From Virgibacillus dokdonensis (GTDB lineage: Bacteria; Bacillota; Bacilli; Bacillales; Amphibacillaceae), in assembly GCF_900166595.1 (NCBI RefSeq), contig NZ_LT745763.1, forward strand, positions 777,315-841,314: a DNA stretch of 64,000 nt, in the 5' to 3' direction. Below, one piece after another: positions 36,908 to 46,636 of this stretch; positions within the stretch are counted from its first letter, which is position 1; every line of letters starts with the position of its first letter. Position numbers and translations under genes: made by a program. Below the pieces are notes generated by a model. The model was not told the DNA's origin, did no database searches, and saw nothing but the letters and a program-made list of their open reading frames with translations.

Positions 36908-37300
36908 ATGAAATTACATTTAAAAGAACATGGTTTTAGAACTGAATTAGACTTTGGTCAGTTAGATATTTCTGGAGATGAGGAATTTGGCTTTCGCCCG
37001 TATCAACTAATGGTTGCTTCGATCGCTAGTTGCAGTGGTTCAGTCTTTCGTCAAATCCTTCAAAAGCAGCGCACAGACGTTCATGACATGCAAATTAATG
37101 CTACTGTTGAAAGAAATAAAGATGAAGCAAACCGCATCGAGAAAATAGCGCTTACTTTTATTATTAAAGGTAGTCATTTAGATGCAGAAAAATTGTACAA
37201 AAGCTTACATGTAGCCCGTAATAACTGCTCTATGGTGCGTTCTGTGGAGGACAGTATTGAAATTGTAGAGAGAATAGAAATTATTGAACTTAGCAGATGA
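36908..37300 (+). CDS. OsmC family protein
   Basis: This 130-residue protein has the OsmC/Ohr fold markers: an N-terminal strand region, FRPYQLMVASIASCSGSVFRQIL with the first conserved cysteine near residue 45, and NNCSMVRSVED with the second near residue 110. Such proteins reduce organic hydroperoxides by a thiol pair, although some members have other roles. The ATG at 36908 is fixed by TAGGAGGG. It lies 66 bases before yfkD. Confidence 0.85.
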   Translation: MKLHLKEHGFRTELDFGQLDISGDEEFGFRPYQLMVASIASCSGSVFRQILQKQRTDVHDMQINATVERNKDEANRIEKIALTFIIKGSHLDAEKLYKSLHVARNNCSMVRSVEDSIEIVERIEIIELSR

Positions 37301-37366
37301 TTTGTTCACGTAGGTATAAAATTCATATGTCAGAAAAAGCTAAGAAAAAAAGAAAGGGTTTGACAT

Positions 37367-38167
37367 ATGAACAGACTGAAGCATTCTATTTTCCTGATTC
37401 TTTTTGTTTCTTTCATAGTTATGGTGCTTGGACCAAATCAATTACTAGCTGAAGAAAAGAAAGAGACTTCTTTTAATATCCCTAGCCATGTACTAAATAT
37501 TTCAAAAGATAATACTTTTCCTAATTCTACAGAGGATGAAGAAGTAATTGAGCCAAGTGAATTAACGAAAGAATTAACAGATAGTTTAGATATTAAAATT
37601 GAAAATCCAGTGTTAATTAAAATGTTAAATGAAACAACTTTAAACCCATCTCCAATTGCTTTTGGTTATCGAGGAATGGTTTATTTAGGACGTTGGCCAT
37701 TAAATTATGAATCGCTGGAAACAACGATTAATTGGGAATACCAGCAAGTAAATAAAAATGAGTTGAATAATACAAGTGGGTCAGAGCCTCAAGAAATAAA
37801 CTATATACAACAAGAACAAAAAGAAATCAAAGGAGCATTGACGAATAAAATCAGCAAACCATCTGATGTGAAAAAAATGATGTTGCTCACAGCAAAAGAA
37901 AAAACGAAACTGCCTCTTTCGTATCAGACAGTTATTGGAAAAAACACAAAAAAAGATAATACGTATAAAGTGCCCAGTGATAAACTTGCCGTTCTCCAAT
38001 CGTATGCGCCAGCAGTAAATGAAAAAGGACAAGTTACATTTGGGGAAGTATATGTGAAGTTAAAGGGATCCGATAAATCCATTGCTGTCAAAAACGTGAC
38101 GAAACAAGGAATTGGAGCTTGGATTCCCATTCAAGATCATGTCTCCTTCTCTTATAAATTAAAATAA
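37367..38167 (+). CDS. yfkD: YfkD family secreted protein
   Basis: This 266-residue protein has an N-terminal signal segment (residues about 6-28) and then a conserved extracytoplasmic domain with FNIPSHVLNISKDNTFPN, GMVYLGRWPLNYES, and VTKQGIGAWIPIQDHVSF. I recognise it as YfkD, a protein family of unknown function confined to Bacilli. In B. subtilis it lies in the same yfk/yfj neighbourhood as pdaA. A clear terminator follows it. Confidence 0.85.
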   Translation: MNRLKHSIFLILFVSFIVMVLGPNQLLAEEKKETSFNIPSHVLNISKDNTFPNSTEDEEVIEPSELTKELTDSLDIKIENPVLIKMLNETTLNPSPIAFGYRGMVYLGRWPLNYESLETTINWEYQQVNKNELNNTSGSEPQEINYIQQEQKEIKGALTNKISKPSDVKKMMLLTAKEKTKLPLSYQTVIGKNTKKDNTYKVPSDKLAVLQSYAPAVNEKGQVTFGEVYVKLKGSDKSIAVKNVTKQGIGAWIPIQDHVSFSYKLK

Positions 38168-38183
38168 TGTTTAAAACAAAAAA

Positions 38184-38211
38184 AGCTATCGCCCTAGCGA
38201 TGGCTTTTTTT
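38184..38211 (+). terminator. Terminator of yfkD
   Basis: AGCTATCGC and GCGATGGCT pair around CCTA, and a run of seven T follows. Confidence 0.9.
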
Positions 38212-38458
38212 ACATTTGCTCTATAACGAATGGAAGGATTCGCTTTCCATTTTCTAATTAGAATATCTTGGCTTGTAAGCAAGTATTGTGTGATAGTTTT
38301 TCTCTAAGGAAGTAAACGTTTGAAAATCATATTTCCTTTACCATAAGCGTATAATAAATTTGAAAAATACTGAAAATGTAAGAAAGGGTTGATTTTTTCT
38401 CTTTAATACTTTATCATAATGAAGTACTAAAGAGATGCGAAAGTGGGGAAGAAATAAA

Positions 38459-39760
38459 ATGGAATGGGTCGTCCTTATATCTGTTCTCATATTAACCATA
38501 TTAAGTTTGTTACGTGTAAATGTCATTATCGCTATTATTGCAGCTGCGATTAGTGCTGGTTTGATGTCTGGGCTAAATATAAAAGAAGCTGTTGAACTGT
38601 TAGTTAGTGGAATGGGTGGTGGTGCCAATACTGCATTAAGTTATATATTATTGGGTGCTTTTGCTGTAACAATTAGCTATACAGGTATTACATCATTATT
38701 AGTAACTTACCTTATTCGAATATTATCAGGTAAAAAGACGATGCTTTTACTCGTAATAGCAGCTGTAGCATCACTATCACAAAACGTCATTCCTGTTCAC
38801 ATTGCATTTATTCCAATACTTATCCCACCTTTATTGCCACTATTTGATAAAATGCGATTAGATCGGCGTGCAGTGGCGACGGCATTAACGTTTGGGTTAA
38901 AAGCTCCCTATATTCTAATTCCGGCAGGATTTGGCCTCATTTTCCATGAAACGATTGTGGAGAGTATGAAGCAAAATGGGGCGAGTATCACAGTGAACGA
39001 AACGGTGTTAGCTATGCTCATTCCAGGTTCAGGGATGATTGTAGGTTTGCTGATCGCTATTTTTATTACGTACCGTAAAGATCGTGTAGTCAATGATGGA
39101 ATGAAAGAAGAGACATCAAAGGAAGAAACAAAGGCGGTACCATTCAACAAACAACATGTATTTACACTTATAGCAGTTGCTGGTGCTTTAACGGCGCAAA
39201 TTATAACAGGCAACCTCATTATAGGAGCTCTTACGGGGCTTGTGCTCATGTTTATATTTTTTGTTATTCCTTTTCATAAAGCAGATCAAGTTGTCAGTGA
39301 AGGTATCGGCATGATGGGAACAATTGCTTTTGTCATGCTTGTGGCCTCAGGTTTTGGAAATGTATTGACAGAAACAGGTTCCGTAGAAGCGCTTGTAGAA
39401 GTATCTTCGGGGTTTTTAGATCAAAATAAGGCCCTTATTGCTTTCATTTTGTTGCTAGTAGGACTTATCGTTACGATTGGGATCGGCTCTTCTTTTGGAA
39501 CCATTCCTATCTTAGCCGCATTGTATGTTCCCATTTGCTTAGCTGCAGGCTTTTCTCCATTAGCTACAGCTGCATTAATTGGAACGGCAGGTGCACTAGG
39601 TGATGCAGGGTCGCCAGCTTCAGATAGTACATTAGGTCCAACTTCAGGATTAAATGCTGACGGCAGACATCACCATATTTGGGACACGGTGGTACCAACT
39701 TTTATACACTATAACATTCCCCTATTTATTTTTGGTTGGGTAGCTGCTATTATTTTGTAA
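38459..39760 (+). CDS. Na+/H+ antiporter family protein (YuiF-like)
   Basis: This 433-residue membrane protein has about eleven hydrophobic segments and belongs to the Na+/H+ antiporter family of the ion transporter superfamily. LSGLNIKEAVELLVSGMGGG-like N-terminal region, SQNVIPVHIAFIPILIPPLL and GALGDAGSPASDSTLGPTSG are conserved blocks. B. subtilis YuiF is a relative of similar length. The ATG at 38459 has GTGGGGAAG upstream; a start 8 codons earlier has none. Transport of an amino acid rather than Na+ is possible. A terminator follows. Confidence 0.8.
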   Translation: MEWVVLISVLILTILSLLRVNVIIAIIAAAISAGLMSGLNIKEAVELLVSGMGGGANTALSYILLGAFAVTISYTGITSLLVTYLIRILSGKKTMLLLVIAAVASLSQNVIPVHIAFIPILIPPLLPLFDKMRLDRRAVATALTFGLKAPYILIPAGFGLIFHETIVESMKQNGASITVNETVLAMLIPGSGMIVGLLIAIFITYRKDRVVNDGMKEETSKEETKAVPFNKQHVFTLIAVAGALTAQIITGNLIIGALTGLVLMFIFFVIPFHKADQVVSEGIGMMGTIAFVMLVASGFGNVLTETGSVEALVEVSSGFLDQNKALIAFILLLVGLIVTIGIGSSFGTIPILAALYVPICLAAGFSPLATAALIGTAGALGDAGSPASDSTLGPTSGLNADGRHHHIWDTVVPTFIHYNIPLFIFGWVAAIIL

Positions 39761-39800
39761 ACAATCAAATAAAAATACTGTTTGAAATTAAAATTGCTAT

Positions 39801-39840
39801 GACCCGTAGGAAGCTTTTCATCCTACGGGTTGTTCATTTT
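39801..39840 (+). terminator. Terminator of the YuiF-like antiporter gene
   Basis: ACCCGTAGGA pairs with TCCTACGGGT and TGTTCATTTT follows. Confidence 0.8.
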
Positions 39841-39927
39841 AGTGTTGCTTCTATTATTGTTTGCGATAATACATAAGAATAAATAGGCTGAAAATGTGCA
39901 TAGTAAGATCAAAAAAGGTGATTATCC

Positions 39928-40719
39928 ATGAGAAAAAGATTTTCTATATGTGCAGTTTTAGTTATATTGGCTACCTTATATACACCACTTTCATCTTTAG
40001 CATCTGGCTATGGATGGGGGTACAGTAAAAACGAAGTGCATAAAATCCCTGATATTGGAAAATATGCAAGCCTGCTTGAAAAATACAATGCGTATTATGC
40101 AGATCCATCTGGAGAAAAAAATGTATACGTAACATTTGATAATGGCTACGAACAAGGTTATACAGCTGATATCTTAGATGTATTAAAAAAGCACCAAGTT
40201 CCAGCAACTTTTTTTGTTACAGGGCACTACGTAAAAGAAGAACCTGAATTAGTAAAACGTATGGTAAAAGAAGGGCATATTGTCGGTAACCACTCGTATC
40301 ATCATCCTGATTTTACGATTATGAATAAAAAAAATATACAAGAAGAATTAGAATCATTGGAGGAAGCAGTTGCAGCAATTTCCGATCAAAAAGATATGAA
40401 ATACTTACGTCCGCCAAGAGGAATGTTTAATAAAGATACATTAGAATGGGCGAATGAATTGGGATATATTCACATCTTTTGGTCGCTTGCCTTTAAAGAT
40501 TGGGAGACAGATAAGCAAAAAGGGTGGAAATATGCATTTGATCAAGTAAAAGAGCAAATTCATCCAGGTGCGATCATTTTATTACACACTGTTTCCTCCG
40601 ATAATGCAAAAGCACTTGAAAAAATGATTCGTGCGTTACAAAAACAGGGCTACTCATTTAAAAGCCTTGATGATCTGGTGTTAAGAAATAAACTTCCTGA
40701 AGCTATATACGGCTTGTAG
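39928..40719 (+). CDS. pdaA: Polysaccharide deacetylase PdaA (muramic-delta-lactam synthesis)
   Basis: PdaA removes acetyl groups from muramic acid in spore cortex peptidoglycan, a step required for muramic-delta-lactam and later germination. The 263-residue precursor has a signal peptide (residues 1-25) and the NodB domain: YVTFDNGYEQGYT (motif 1, using DN as in PdaA), HSYHHPDF (motif 2), LRPPRGMFN (motif 3) and ILLHTVSSDN (motif 5). The start follows AAAGGTG. Its presence supports a spore-forming host. Confidence 0.92.
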   Translation: MRKRFSICAVLVILATLYTPLSSLASGYGWGYSKNEVHKIPDIGKYASLLEKYNAYYADPSGEKNVYVTFDNGYEQGYTADILDVLKKHQVPATFFVTGHYVKEEPELVKRMVKEGHIVGNHSYHHPDFTIMNKKNIQEELESLEEAVAAISDQKDMKYLRPPRGMFNKDTLEWANELGYIHIFWSLAFKDWETDKQKGWKYAFDQVKEQIHPGAIILLHTVSSDNAKALEKMIRALQKQGYSFKSLDDLVLRNKLPEAIYGL

Positions 40720-40975
40720 TTTTCCCTTACAGTGCAGTAAGAGGGGGCTTTCAACAGAAGGAAGTTGAAGGTCCTCTTCCATTGTTGGAAACCATTATGC
40801 TTGTAACAATGGAAGGTGCAGGTGTAAATTACGGGGAGATATAGCAATTGGCAAGCAAAATGAAAGTTTTTGCTTGCCAATCATTTTGAAACTAAAGTCA
40901 CGTGTACATTTTTATTTAAAATTTTCCTAATATTTGATATGATTAGAAAAAGTATTTAAATGAGGAGTTGATATT

Positions 40976-42553
40976 TTGAAAAGGGAAGCACTTATTCCGC
41001 CAAAAGCTTATAATATTGCCATGGAGATAGAGCGTCACGCCAACAGCAAGAATAAACTAGCACTGATAAAGGAGAATGAATTTGGAGAAACCGATCAGCT
41101 TACATATAAGGAGCTAGTAAAGCGAGCTAACCAAATTGGTAACGTTTTCTTAAAAGCTGGCTTAAAAAAAGGTGACAAAATTTTAATTATGGTCAATCGC
41201 TCTTTTGAAGCCTATGAAGTATATCTGGCTGCATTGAAAACAGGAATCATTATTATTCCTAGTTCCGAAATGTTAAAAACGAAAGATTTGCAATACCGTG
41301 TATCACACGGAGAAATAAGTGGTGTCGTTAGTTTGTATCGTTTCGCAAACCAGTTCGAAGGAATACGTGAATATGATCAGTTACATAAATTTGTTATTGG
41401 TGAAGCGGTAGATGGATGGGTATTTTTGGATGAAGAAAAGAAACAAGTTAGTGAGCAATTAGAAATTGTTGATACGAATAGAGAAGATACCGCTTTTTTA
41501 CCATACACATCAGGTACAACTGGGAATCCAAAAGGGGTTGTCCATAGCCATGCTTGGGGGTACGCTCACTTAAATGCAGCTGCATATAATTGGCTTGCTA
41601 TCCAAGATGGAGATCGTGTATGGGCGACAGCAGGGCCTGGTTGGCAAAAATGGGTGTGGAGCCCGTTTTTATCCGTTCTTGGAACAGGTGCAACAGGTTT
41701 TTTTTACACCGGAAAATTTAACGCTGAAAAACATTTACAATTAATAGATGATTATCAAATAAACATAATATGCAGCACGCCGACAGAATATCGTATGATG
41801 GCGAAAGTCGATAGCCTTCCACACTATAATCTAATGTCCCTACATAGCGCTGTATCAGCAGGGGAGCCACTAAACGTTGAAGTAATAGACATATTTAGGC
41901 ATCATTTTAATATTACTGTACGAGATGGATATGGACAAACGGAGAACACATTATTGCTCGGGTTTACAAAGGATATGCAGGTGAGGCCGGGATCAATGGG
42001 AAAGCCTACTCCAGGTAATAATGTAGAGGTAATTGATGAAAATGGTGATCCACTAGGTCCAAATGAAGTCGGAGATATTGCAGTGAGATTAGATAGCCCA
42101 GCTTTATTTTCTGAATATTATAAGGATACAGAGCGTACCAGTATGGCTAAACGAGGTTTGTATTATATAACGGGGGATCGTGCCTATAAGGACGAGGATG
42201 GCTTTTTCTGGTTTGAAGGAAGAAGTGATGATATTATTATTAGCTCTGGCTATACGATTGGTCCTTTTGAAGTGGAAGATGCGCTTATAAGGCATGCAGC
42301 CGTACAAGACTGTGCAGTCGTTGCAAGCCCTGATGAAATAAGAGGAAATGTAGTAAAAGCATTTATTGTTCTTCGGGAAGGATTCCAACCGAGTGATCAG
42401 CTAATAGAAGAATTACAAAATCATGTAAAAACGATAACGGGGCCCTATAAGTATCCAAGAAAAGTTGAATTTATGGATGATTTACCAAAAACAACATCTG
42501 GTAAGACGAGGAGAGTAGAATTACGTAATAAAGAAAAGATGGTAAATAAATAG
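40976..42553 (+). CDS. mbcS: Acyl-CoA synthetase (MbcS-like, AMP-forming)
   Basis: This 525-residue ANL-family ligase activates a carboxylic acid through an acyl-adenylate. The P-loop is YTSGTTGNPKG near residue 178, followed by DGYGQTENTL, the YYITGDRAYKDEDG hinge region and the C-terminal catalytic lysine motif PKTTSGKTRR. It resembles B. subtilis MbcS/YtcI, which uses branched short-chain acids such as 2-methylbutanoate. It uses a TTG start with GAGGAG upstream. It stands alone. Acetyl- or propionyl-CoA synthetase activity is an alternative. Confidence 0.82.
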   Translation: MKREALIPPKAYNIAMEIERHANSKNKLALIKENEFGETDQLTYKELVKRANQIGNVFLKAGLKKGDKILIMVNRSFEAYEVYLAALKTGIIIIPSSEMLKTKDLQYRVSHGEISGVVSLYRFANQFEGIREYDQLHKFVIGEAVDGWVFLDEEKKQVSEQLEIVDTNREDTAFLPYTSGTTGNPKGVVHSHAWGYAHLNAAAYNWLAIQDGDRVWATAGPGWQKWVWSPFLSVLGTGATGFFYTGKFNAEKHLQLIDDYQINIICSTPTEYRMMAKVDSLPHYNLMSLHSAVSAGEPLNVEVIDIFRHHFNITVRDGYGQTENTLLLGFTKDMQVRPGSMGKPTPGNNVEVIDENGDPLGPNEVGDIAVRLDSPALFSEYYKDTERTSMAKRGLYYITGDRAYKDEDGFFWFEGRSDDIIISSGYTIGPFEVEDALIRHAAVQDCAVVASPDEIRGNVVKAFIVLREGFQPSDQLIEELQNHVKTITGPYKYPRKVEFMDDLPKTTSGKTRRVELRNKEKMVNK

Positions 42554-42605
42554 AGCTATCAATGTGAGGAGATCAAATAAATGATTCTCCTCTTTTTCTT
42601 GTAAT

Positions 42606-42860
42606 AAGAAAGTATAAAATTTGTTGCTTTAAATACCGATTTAACGGAATAGCCACGTTCGGCTCCAGCGCCCAGCAACTAGGCGACTTCACGAATCGCC
42701 CTAAGATAAGTCATCATCAGTTCGTGCTAAATAGGAAGGTCGACTAAACAGGGGTATGCCGCCCAACGTCGGCATACCCCTGTTTTAGTGGCATAATTCC
42801 TAAAACTTCAGTTGATTCGCTCCACTCGCTATTGCTAATGGGGCTTGCGCCTTTGTTCTG
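42606..42860 (+). repeat. Family R repeat, full-length copy with a perfect inner hairpin (R5)
   Basis: The head AAGAAAGTATAAAATTTG, GGCTCCAGCGCCCAGCAACT and the right end GCGCCTTTGTTCT are present. In its middle, AACAGGGGTATGCCG (42747-42761) and CGGCATACCCCTGTT (42770-42784) are perfect 15-base arms. Confidence 0.88.
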
Positions 42861-42861
42861 G

Positions 42862-42947
42862 ACTATAGAAAAGTATAAGTTTATAGTATAAACCAAACTG
42901 ACGGCGTTTTATCTGCATAGAGAATGAATGATAGCCAAGTTTTCTAA
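42862..42947 (+). repeat. Family S repeat (S8)
   Basis: CTATAGAAAAGTATAAG, TTTATAGTATAA and a right end AAGTTTTCTAATAG. It starts two bases after the end of a family R copy. Confidence 0.8.
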
Positions 42948-42995
42948 TAGAGGATTCATACATCTTGTGGATGTTATGATACGTGAGCAAAGACC

Positions 42996-43024
42996 TTGAA
43001 AGTCAAACAAAGTCAAAGTATAAT
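42996..43024 (+). promoter_or_regulatory. clpE promoter P1, sigma-A type
   Basis: TTGAAA (42996-43001), a 17-base spacer and TATAAT (43019-43024). CtsR boxes lie in the spacer and just downstream. Confidence 0.85.
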
Positions 43025-43052
43025 AATAGTCAAAAGGTCAAATAAAGTCAAA
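43001..43052 (+). promoter_or_regulatory. Pair of CtsR operators at clpE P1
   Basis: AGTCAAACAAAGTCAAA (43001-43017) and GGTCAAATAAAGTCAAA (43036-43052) both fit the CtsR consensus RGTCAAANANRGTCAAA. Confidence 0.9.
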
Positions 43053-43125
43053 GTCATACGAAAACCATTAAAAACAAGCTTAAAACTTCGTATTATAGAA
43101 AAAATAAAAAAATAATACAAATCCC

Positions 43126-43154
43126 TTGAAAGTCAAAGAAGGTCAGAGTATAAT
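43126..43154 (+). promoter_or_regulatory. clpE promoter P2, sigma-A type
   Basis: TTGAAA (43126-43131), a 17-base spacer and TATAAT (43149-43154), an exact repeat of the P1 layout 130 bases further on. Confidence 0.85.
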
Positions 43155-43182
43155 ATTAATTGAAAGGTCAAAGATAGTCAAA
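43131..43182 (+). promoter_or_regulatory. Pair of CtsR operators at clpE P2
   Basis: AGTCAAAGAAGGTCAGA (43131-43147, one mismatch) and GGTCAAAGATAGTCAAA (43166-43182) fit the CtsR consensus and are 35 bases apart, as at P1. Confidence 0.9.
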
Positions 43183-43231
43183 GTCAAACATTGATGAGTA
43201 TATAGATAAACTTTAAAAGGAGGAGTTCCAT

Positions 43232-45367
43232 ATGTTATGTCAAAATTGTAAACAAAATGAAGCAACAGTTAATGTAGCAATGCAATTAAACGATCAACAT
43301 ATGCAAATGCATTTATGCAATGAATGCTTCCGTAAAATGCAAGGCCAAATGATGGATGGTAATAATAACTTTTTTTCTCAATCCCCGTTTAGCAATGCTT
43401 ATGGGTCATTTGCAGAATCGGGAAATGGCTCACCGAAAATGGGAACACGCACAAGACAACAGACAGGAAATCAAGGAAATGGTCTACTTGATCAGTTAGG
43501 TAAAAATCTAACAGATGAAGCAAGGGGTGGAAAGATTGACCCAGTAATCGGACGAGATAATGAAGTGAAACGGGTTATTGAAACATTGAATCGTAGAAAT
43601 AAAAACAACCCTGTTTTAATTGGTGAACCAGGCGTGGGTAAAACAGCTATTGCAGAAGGTTTAGCTTCAAAGATAGTAGAAGGTGACGTCCCAACCAAAT
43701 TATTGAATAAAGAGATTTATTTGCTTGATGTAGCATCACTTGTTGCCAATACTGGTGTACGAGGACAATTTGAGGAGCGAATGAAACAATTAATTCAGGA
43801 GCTGCAACAACGTCAAGATGTGATTCTATTTGTTGATGAAATTCATTTACTAGTTGGTGCAGGAACAGCAGAAAGCTCACAAATGGATGCTGGCAACATT
43901 TTAAAACCAGCGCTTGCTAGAGGAGAGATTCAACTAGTTGGAGCAACGACACTAAAAGAATATCGTCAAATTGAAAAAGATGCAGCATTAGAACGTCGTT
44001 TACAACCAATTATCGTTGAAGAACCAACTCCGGAAGAAGCGGTGCAAATATTAAAGGGTATTAAAGATCGTTACGAAAAATTTCATGAGGTACGCTATTC
44101 TGATGAAGTTATAGTAGCTTGTGTAAACTTGTCTAAACGCTATATCCAAGATCGCTACTTACCAGATAAAGCAATTGATTTAATGGATGAAGTTGGTTCT
44201 AGACTAAATTTAAATAATTCATCTAAAGATTCTGAGTCTATTTATCATCGTTTAGAAGAAGTAAAAAAAGAAAAAGAAGCTGCGGCTGAGCGTGAAGATT
44301 ATGAACGAGCAGCACACTTACGTTATCAAGAAATTCAGTTACAAAAACAGTTGGAAAAAGCAAAAGGTGAAGAGCAAGATATAGATGTAGATGTGTCTGA
44401 CATTGAGTTAATTGTCGAAGAAAAAACGGGTATTCCAGTAACGAAACTACAAGCAGATGAACAAGAAAAGATGAAAAATCTTGCTAAACATCTAGGCGAA
44501 AAAGTTATTGGACAACAAGAAGCAGTTAATAAAGTAGCTAAAGCAATTCGTCGTAGTAGAGCTGGTTTAAAAGCAAAAGAACGCCCAATCGGTTCGTTCC
44601 TATTTGTTGGACCAACTGGAGTAGGTAAAACAGAATTAACAAAAGTGCTAGCTGAAGAATTGTTTGGTACAAGAGATGCGCTTATTCGACTTGACATGAG
44701 TGAATACATGGAGAAACATGCTGTATCTAAAATTATTGGTTCACCTCCTGGTTATGTAGGACATGAAGAAGCCGGACAATTAACTGAAAAAGTGCGTCGT
44801 AATCCGTATTCCATCGTTTTATTAGATGAGATTGAAAAAGCGCACCCAGATGTACAAAATATGTTCTTACAAATCATGGAGGATGGTCACTTAACAGATT
44901 CTCAAGGCAGAACAGTGAGCTTTAAAGATACTGTCATTATTATGACAAGTAATGCGGGAACTGGATTTAAAACAATAAGTGTCGGCTTTAATAAAGATAA
45001 GCACGATTCCGTCTCCACGTTGGAAAGACTAAGCGACTATTTCAAACCAGAATTTCTTAACCGTTTTGATGCGATTATTCGCTTCAATGAATTAGAAAAA
45101 GAACACCTACTAGAAATTGTTGACTTAATGCTTCAAGAGCTACATGATACAATCGAAGAAAACAATATTTCAATTACTATTACGGACGAAGCAAAAGAAA
45201 AGCTTGTTGATGTAGGATTTGATGCAAGATTTGGTGCGCGTCCACTACGAAGAGTGATTCAAGACAAAGTAGAAGACCAGTTAACGGATTTAATACTTGA
45301 AAATGAAAATGTAAATCATGTTCAAGTCGACGTTATAAACGACAATATCGTAGTTAAACAAGCTTAA
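43232..45367 (+). CDS. clpE: ATP-dependent Clp protease ATPase subunit ClpE
   Basis: ClpE is an AAA+ unfoldase that works with ClpP on heat-damaged proteins and helps remove CtsR. The 711-residue protein has the ClpE-specific N-terminal zinc finger (Cys3, Cys6, Cys29, Cys32), a Gln/Asn-rich linker, the first AAA module with GEPGVGKT near residue 136, a UVR-type helix region ([15 protein letters not shown]), and the second AAA module with GPTGVGKT near residue 460. The ATG follows AAGGAGGAG. Two promoters with four CtsR boxes precede it and a terminator follows. Confidence 0.96.
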   Translation: MLCQNCKQNEATVNVAMQLNDQHMQMHLCNECFRKMQGQMMDGNNNFFSQSPFSNAYGSFAESGNGSPKMGTRTRQQTGNQGNGLLDQLGKNLTDEARGGKIDPVIGRDNEVKRVIETLNRRNKNNPVLIGEPGVGKTAIAEGLASKIVEGDVPTKLLNKEIYLLDVASLVANTGVRGQFEERMKQLIQELQQRQDVILFVDEIHLLVGAGTAESSQMDAGNILKPALARGEIQLVGATTLKEYRQIEKDAALERRLQPIIVEEPTPEEAVQILKGIKDRYEKFHEVRYSDEVIVACVNLSKRYIQDRYLPDKAIDLMDEVGSRLNLNNSSKDSESIYHRLEEVKKEKEAAAEREDYERAAHLRYQEIQLQKQLEKAKGEEQDIDVDVSDIELIVEEKTGIPVTKLQADEQEKMKNLAKHLGEKVIGQQEAVNKVAKAIRRSRAGLKAKERPIGSFLFVGPTGVGKTELTKVLAEELFGTRDALIRLDMSEYMEKHAVSKIIGSPPGYVGHEEAGQLTEKVRRNPYSIVLLDEIEKAHPDVQNMFLQIMEDGHLTDSQGRTVSFKDTVIIMTSNAGTGFKTISVGFNKDKHDSVSTLERLSDYFKPEFLNRFDAIIRFNELEKEHLLEIVDLMLQELHDTIEENNISITITDEAKEKLVDVGFDARFGARPLRRVIQDKVEDQLTDLILENENVNHVQVDVINDNIVVKQA

Positions 45368-45380
45368 AAATTATAATGAA

Positions 45381-45420
45381 AAGCTACTGAGCACGAAGAA
45401 GTGTTCAGTAGCTTTTTTTT
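45381..45420 (+). terminator. Terminator of clpE
   Basis: AAGCTACTGA pairs with TCAGTAGCTT around a loop closed by CAC/GTG, followed by eight T. Confidence 0.92.
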
Positions 45421-45422
45421 AG

Positions 45423-45498
45423 GACTATAGGAAAGCAATTTAGATTTTATCGTATAAGAAAAACCATTAAGAGTTGGTGAAAGCCTTCGTTTTTCTAG
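45423..45498 (+). repeat. Family S repeat (S9)
   Basis: CTATAGGAAAGCAATTTAG, TTTTATCGTATAAGAAAAAC and the right end CGTTTTTCTAG. It begins three bases after the clpE terminator T-run. Confidence 0.85.
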
Positions 45499-45698
45499 TG
45501 AAAAATCTTATAAGGTAAGTCAATGATGGAAGACCCACTTCATACTTTTGTCTATAAGGAAAACAACCGTTCAATTTACACTAGTCTAAGGGTAACAATA
45601 AGTACATCCAAAAAATGACTGTTTGTATCGTTCATAAATACGCCCTGTTTGCAAGAGAATAAACAGTATACTCCAAAATGCAAAGGGTGCAGTTTCTT

Positions 45699-46571
45699 AT
45701 GTACAAAAGACAGCATATTTCTATAATAATTCTCACTATATTTATTACTTTTATTCCTTTTCAATCTGTACATAGTGATAATGCTGCAAAGGATATGCAA
45801 GTTCATTTTATTAATGTCGGTCAAGGTGACAGTATATATATTCGAACCCCGAGTAGTAAACATATTTTAATCGATGGCGGACCGCCAAAATATGGTAAAA
45901 AGGTAGTCAATTACTTAAAGCAGCAAGGTGTAAAAAAATTAGATTTAGTAGTAGCGACACATCCAGACATAGATCATATTGGCGGGCTCGTCACCGTAAT
46001 GAAGCAATTGGAAATAAAAAAGATGTTAGATTCCGGTAAGCTGCATACAACGAAAAGGTATTCCAAATATATTCAGGAGCTTGTAAAACAGGAAATTCCT
46101 ATATCAATTGCAAAAATGGACGAAGAAATAGAGCTTGATCCATCATTAAATATTCAAGTACTCAATACGTATCAACCATCTAGGACGAATAATCAATCTT
46201 CTATCGTTTTACAAGTATCGTATAAACAAGTTGATTTTTTATTTATGGGGGATGTAGAAATGAAACAAGAAAAAGATATTCGAAAAAAAGTCGATGCATC
46301 AGTCGAAATATTGAAAGTCGCACATCATGGATCGAAAACAAGTTCCTCGCTCTCGTTTTTGCAATCCATCCAGCCGAATATAGCTATTTTAACGTATCAC
46401 AAGAATAACCGTTATGGGCATCCAGTTGAAAGAGTGATTCATCATTTATATAAAGTAGGAGCTTCCATATATTCAACTGGAGCGTTAGGGCATCTAGTAA
46501 TTCGTACAGATGGGACAACCTATATGGTCGAGCCGGAAAAAGAACCTTATGATGCTTTATATGCCAGTTAA
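45699..46571 (+). CDS. Secreted metallo-beta-lactamase-fold hydrolase, ComEC/Rec2 C-terminal type
   Basis: This 290-residue precursor has an N-terminal signal segment (residues about 6-26) and one MBL-fold domain like the one attached to ComEC: HFINVGQGDSIYIRTP, LIDGGPPKYG, the metal motif THPDIDHIGG, FLFMGDVE and VAHHGSKTSSS. The HxDxDH pattern suggests a metal-dependent nuclease or phosphodiesterase outside the cell. The ATG at 45699 has AAAGGGTG upstream; an ATG at 45678 overlaps that site. No competence genes are adjacent. Confidence 0.85.
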   Translation: MYKRQHISIIILTIFITFIPFQSVHSDNAAKDMQVHFINVGQGDSIYIRTPSSKHILIDGGPPKYGKKVVNYLKQQGVKKLDLVVATHPDIDHIGGLVTVMKQLEIKKMLDSGKLHTTKRYSKYIQELVKQEIPISIAKMDEEIELDPSLNIQVLNTYQPSRTNNQSSIVLQVSYKQVDFLFMGDVEMKQEKDIRKKVDASVEILKVAHHGSKTSSSLSFLQSIQPNIAILTYHKNNRYGHPVERVIHHLYKVGASIYSTGALGHLVIRTDGTTYMVEPEKEPYDALYAS

Positions 46572-46636
46572 TTATTTACAAAAATATACAAAAGTGATAT
46601 CATTATAATATAAAAATGATAGGTAGGTGCAGGCAC

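Larger units (their letters stand above)
42554..43231. other. 678-base region with repeats and the clpE control region
   Basis: A family R copy (42606-42860) abuts a family S copy (42862-42947). The remaining 250 bases carry two duplicated CtsR-controlled promoters of clpE, described separately. Confidence 0.75.
45368..45698. other. Intergenic region after clpE
   Basis: It holds the clpE terminator, a family S repeat at 45423-45498, then about 200 bases before the MBL-fold gene in which I see no further feature. Confidence 0.45.

Noticed and set aside
42996..43188. Repeated GGTCAAA words as a CRISPR-like array
   Set aside because: The words are 7 bases long, arranged in RGTCAAA-N3-RGTCAAA pairs, and placed around promoters of clpE. 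They are CtsR operators.
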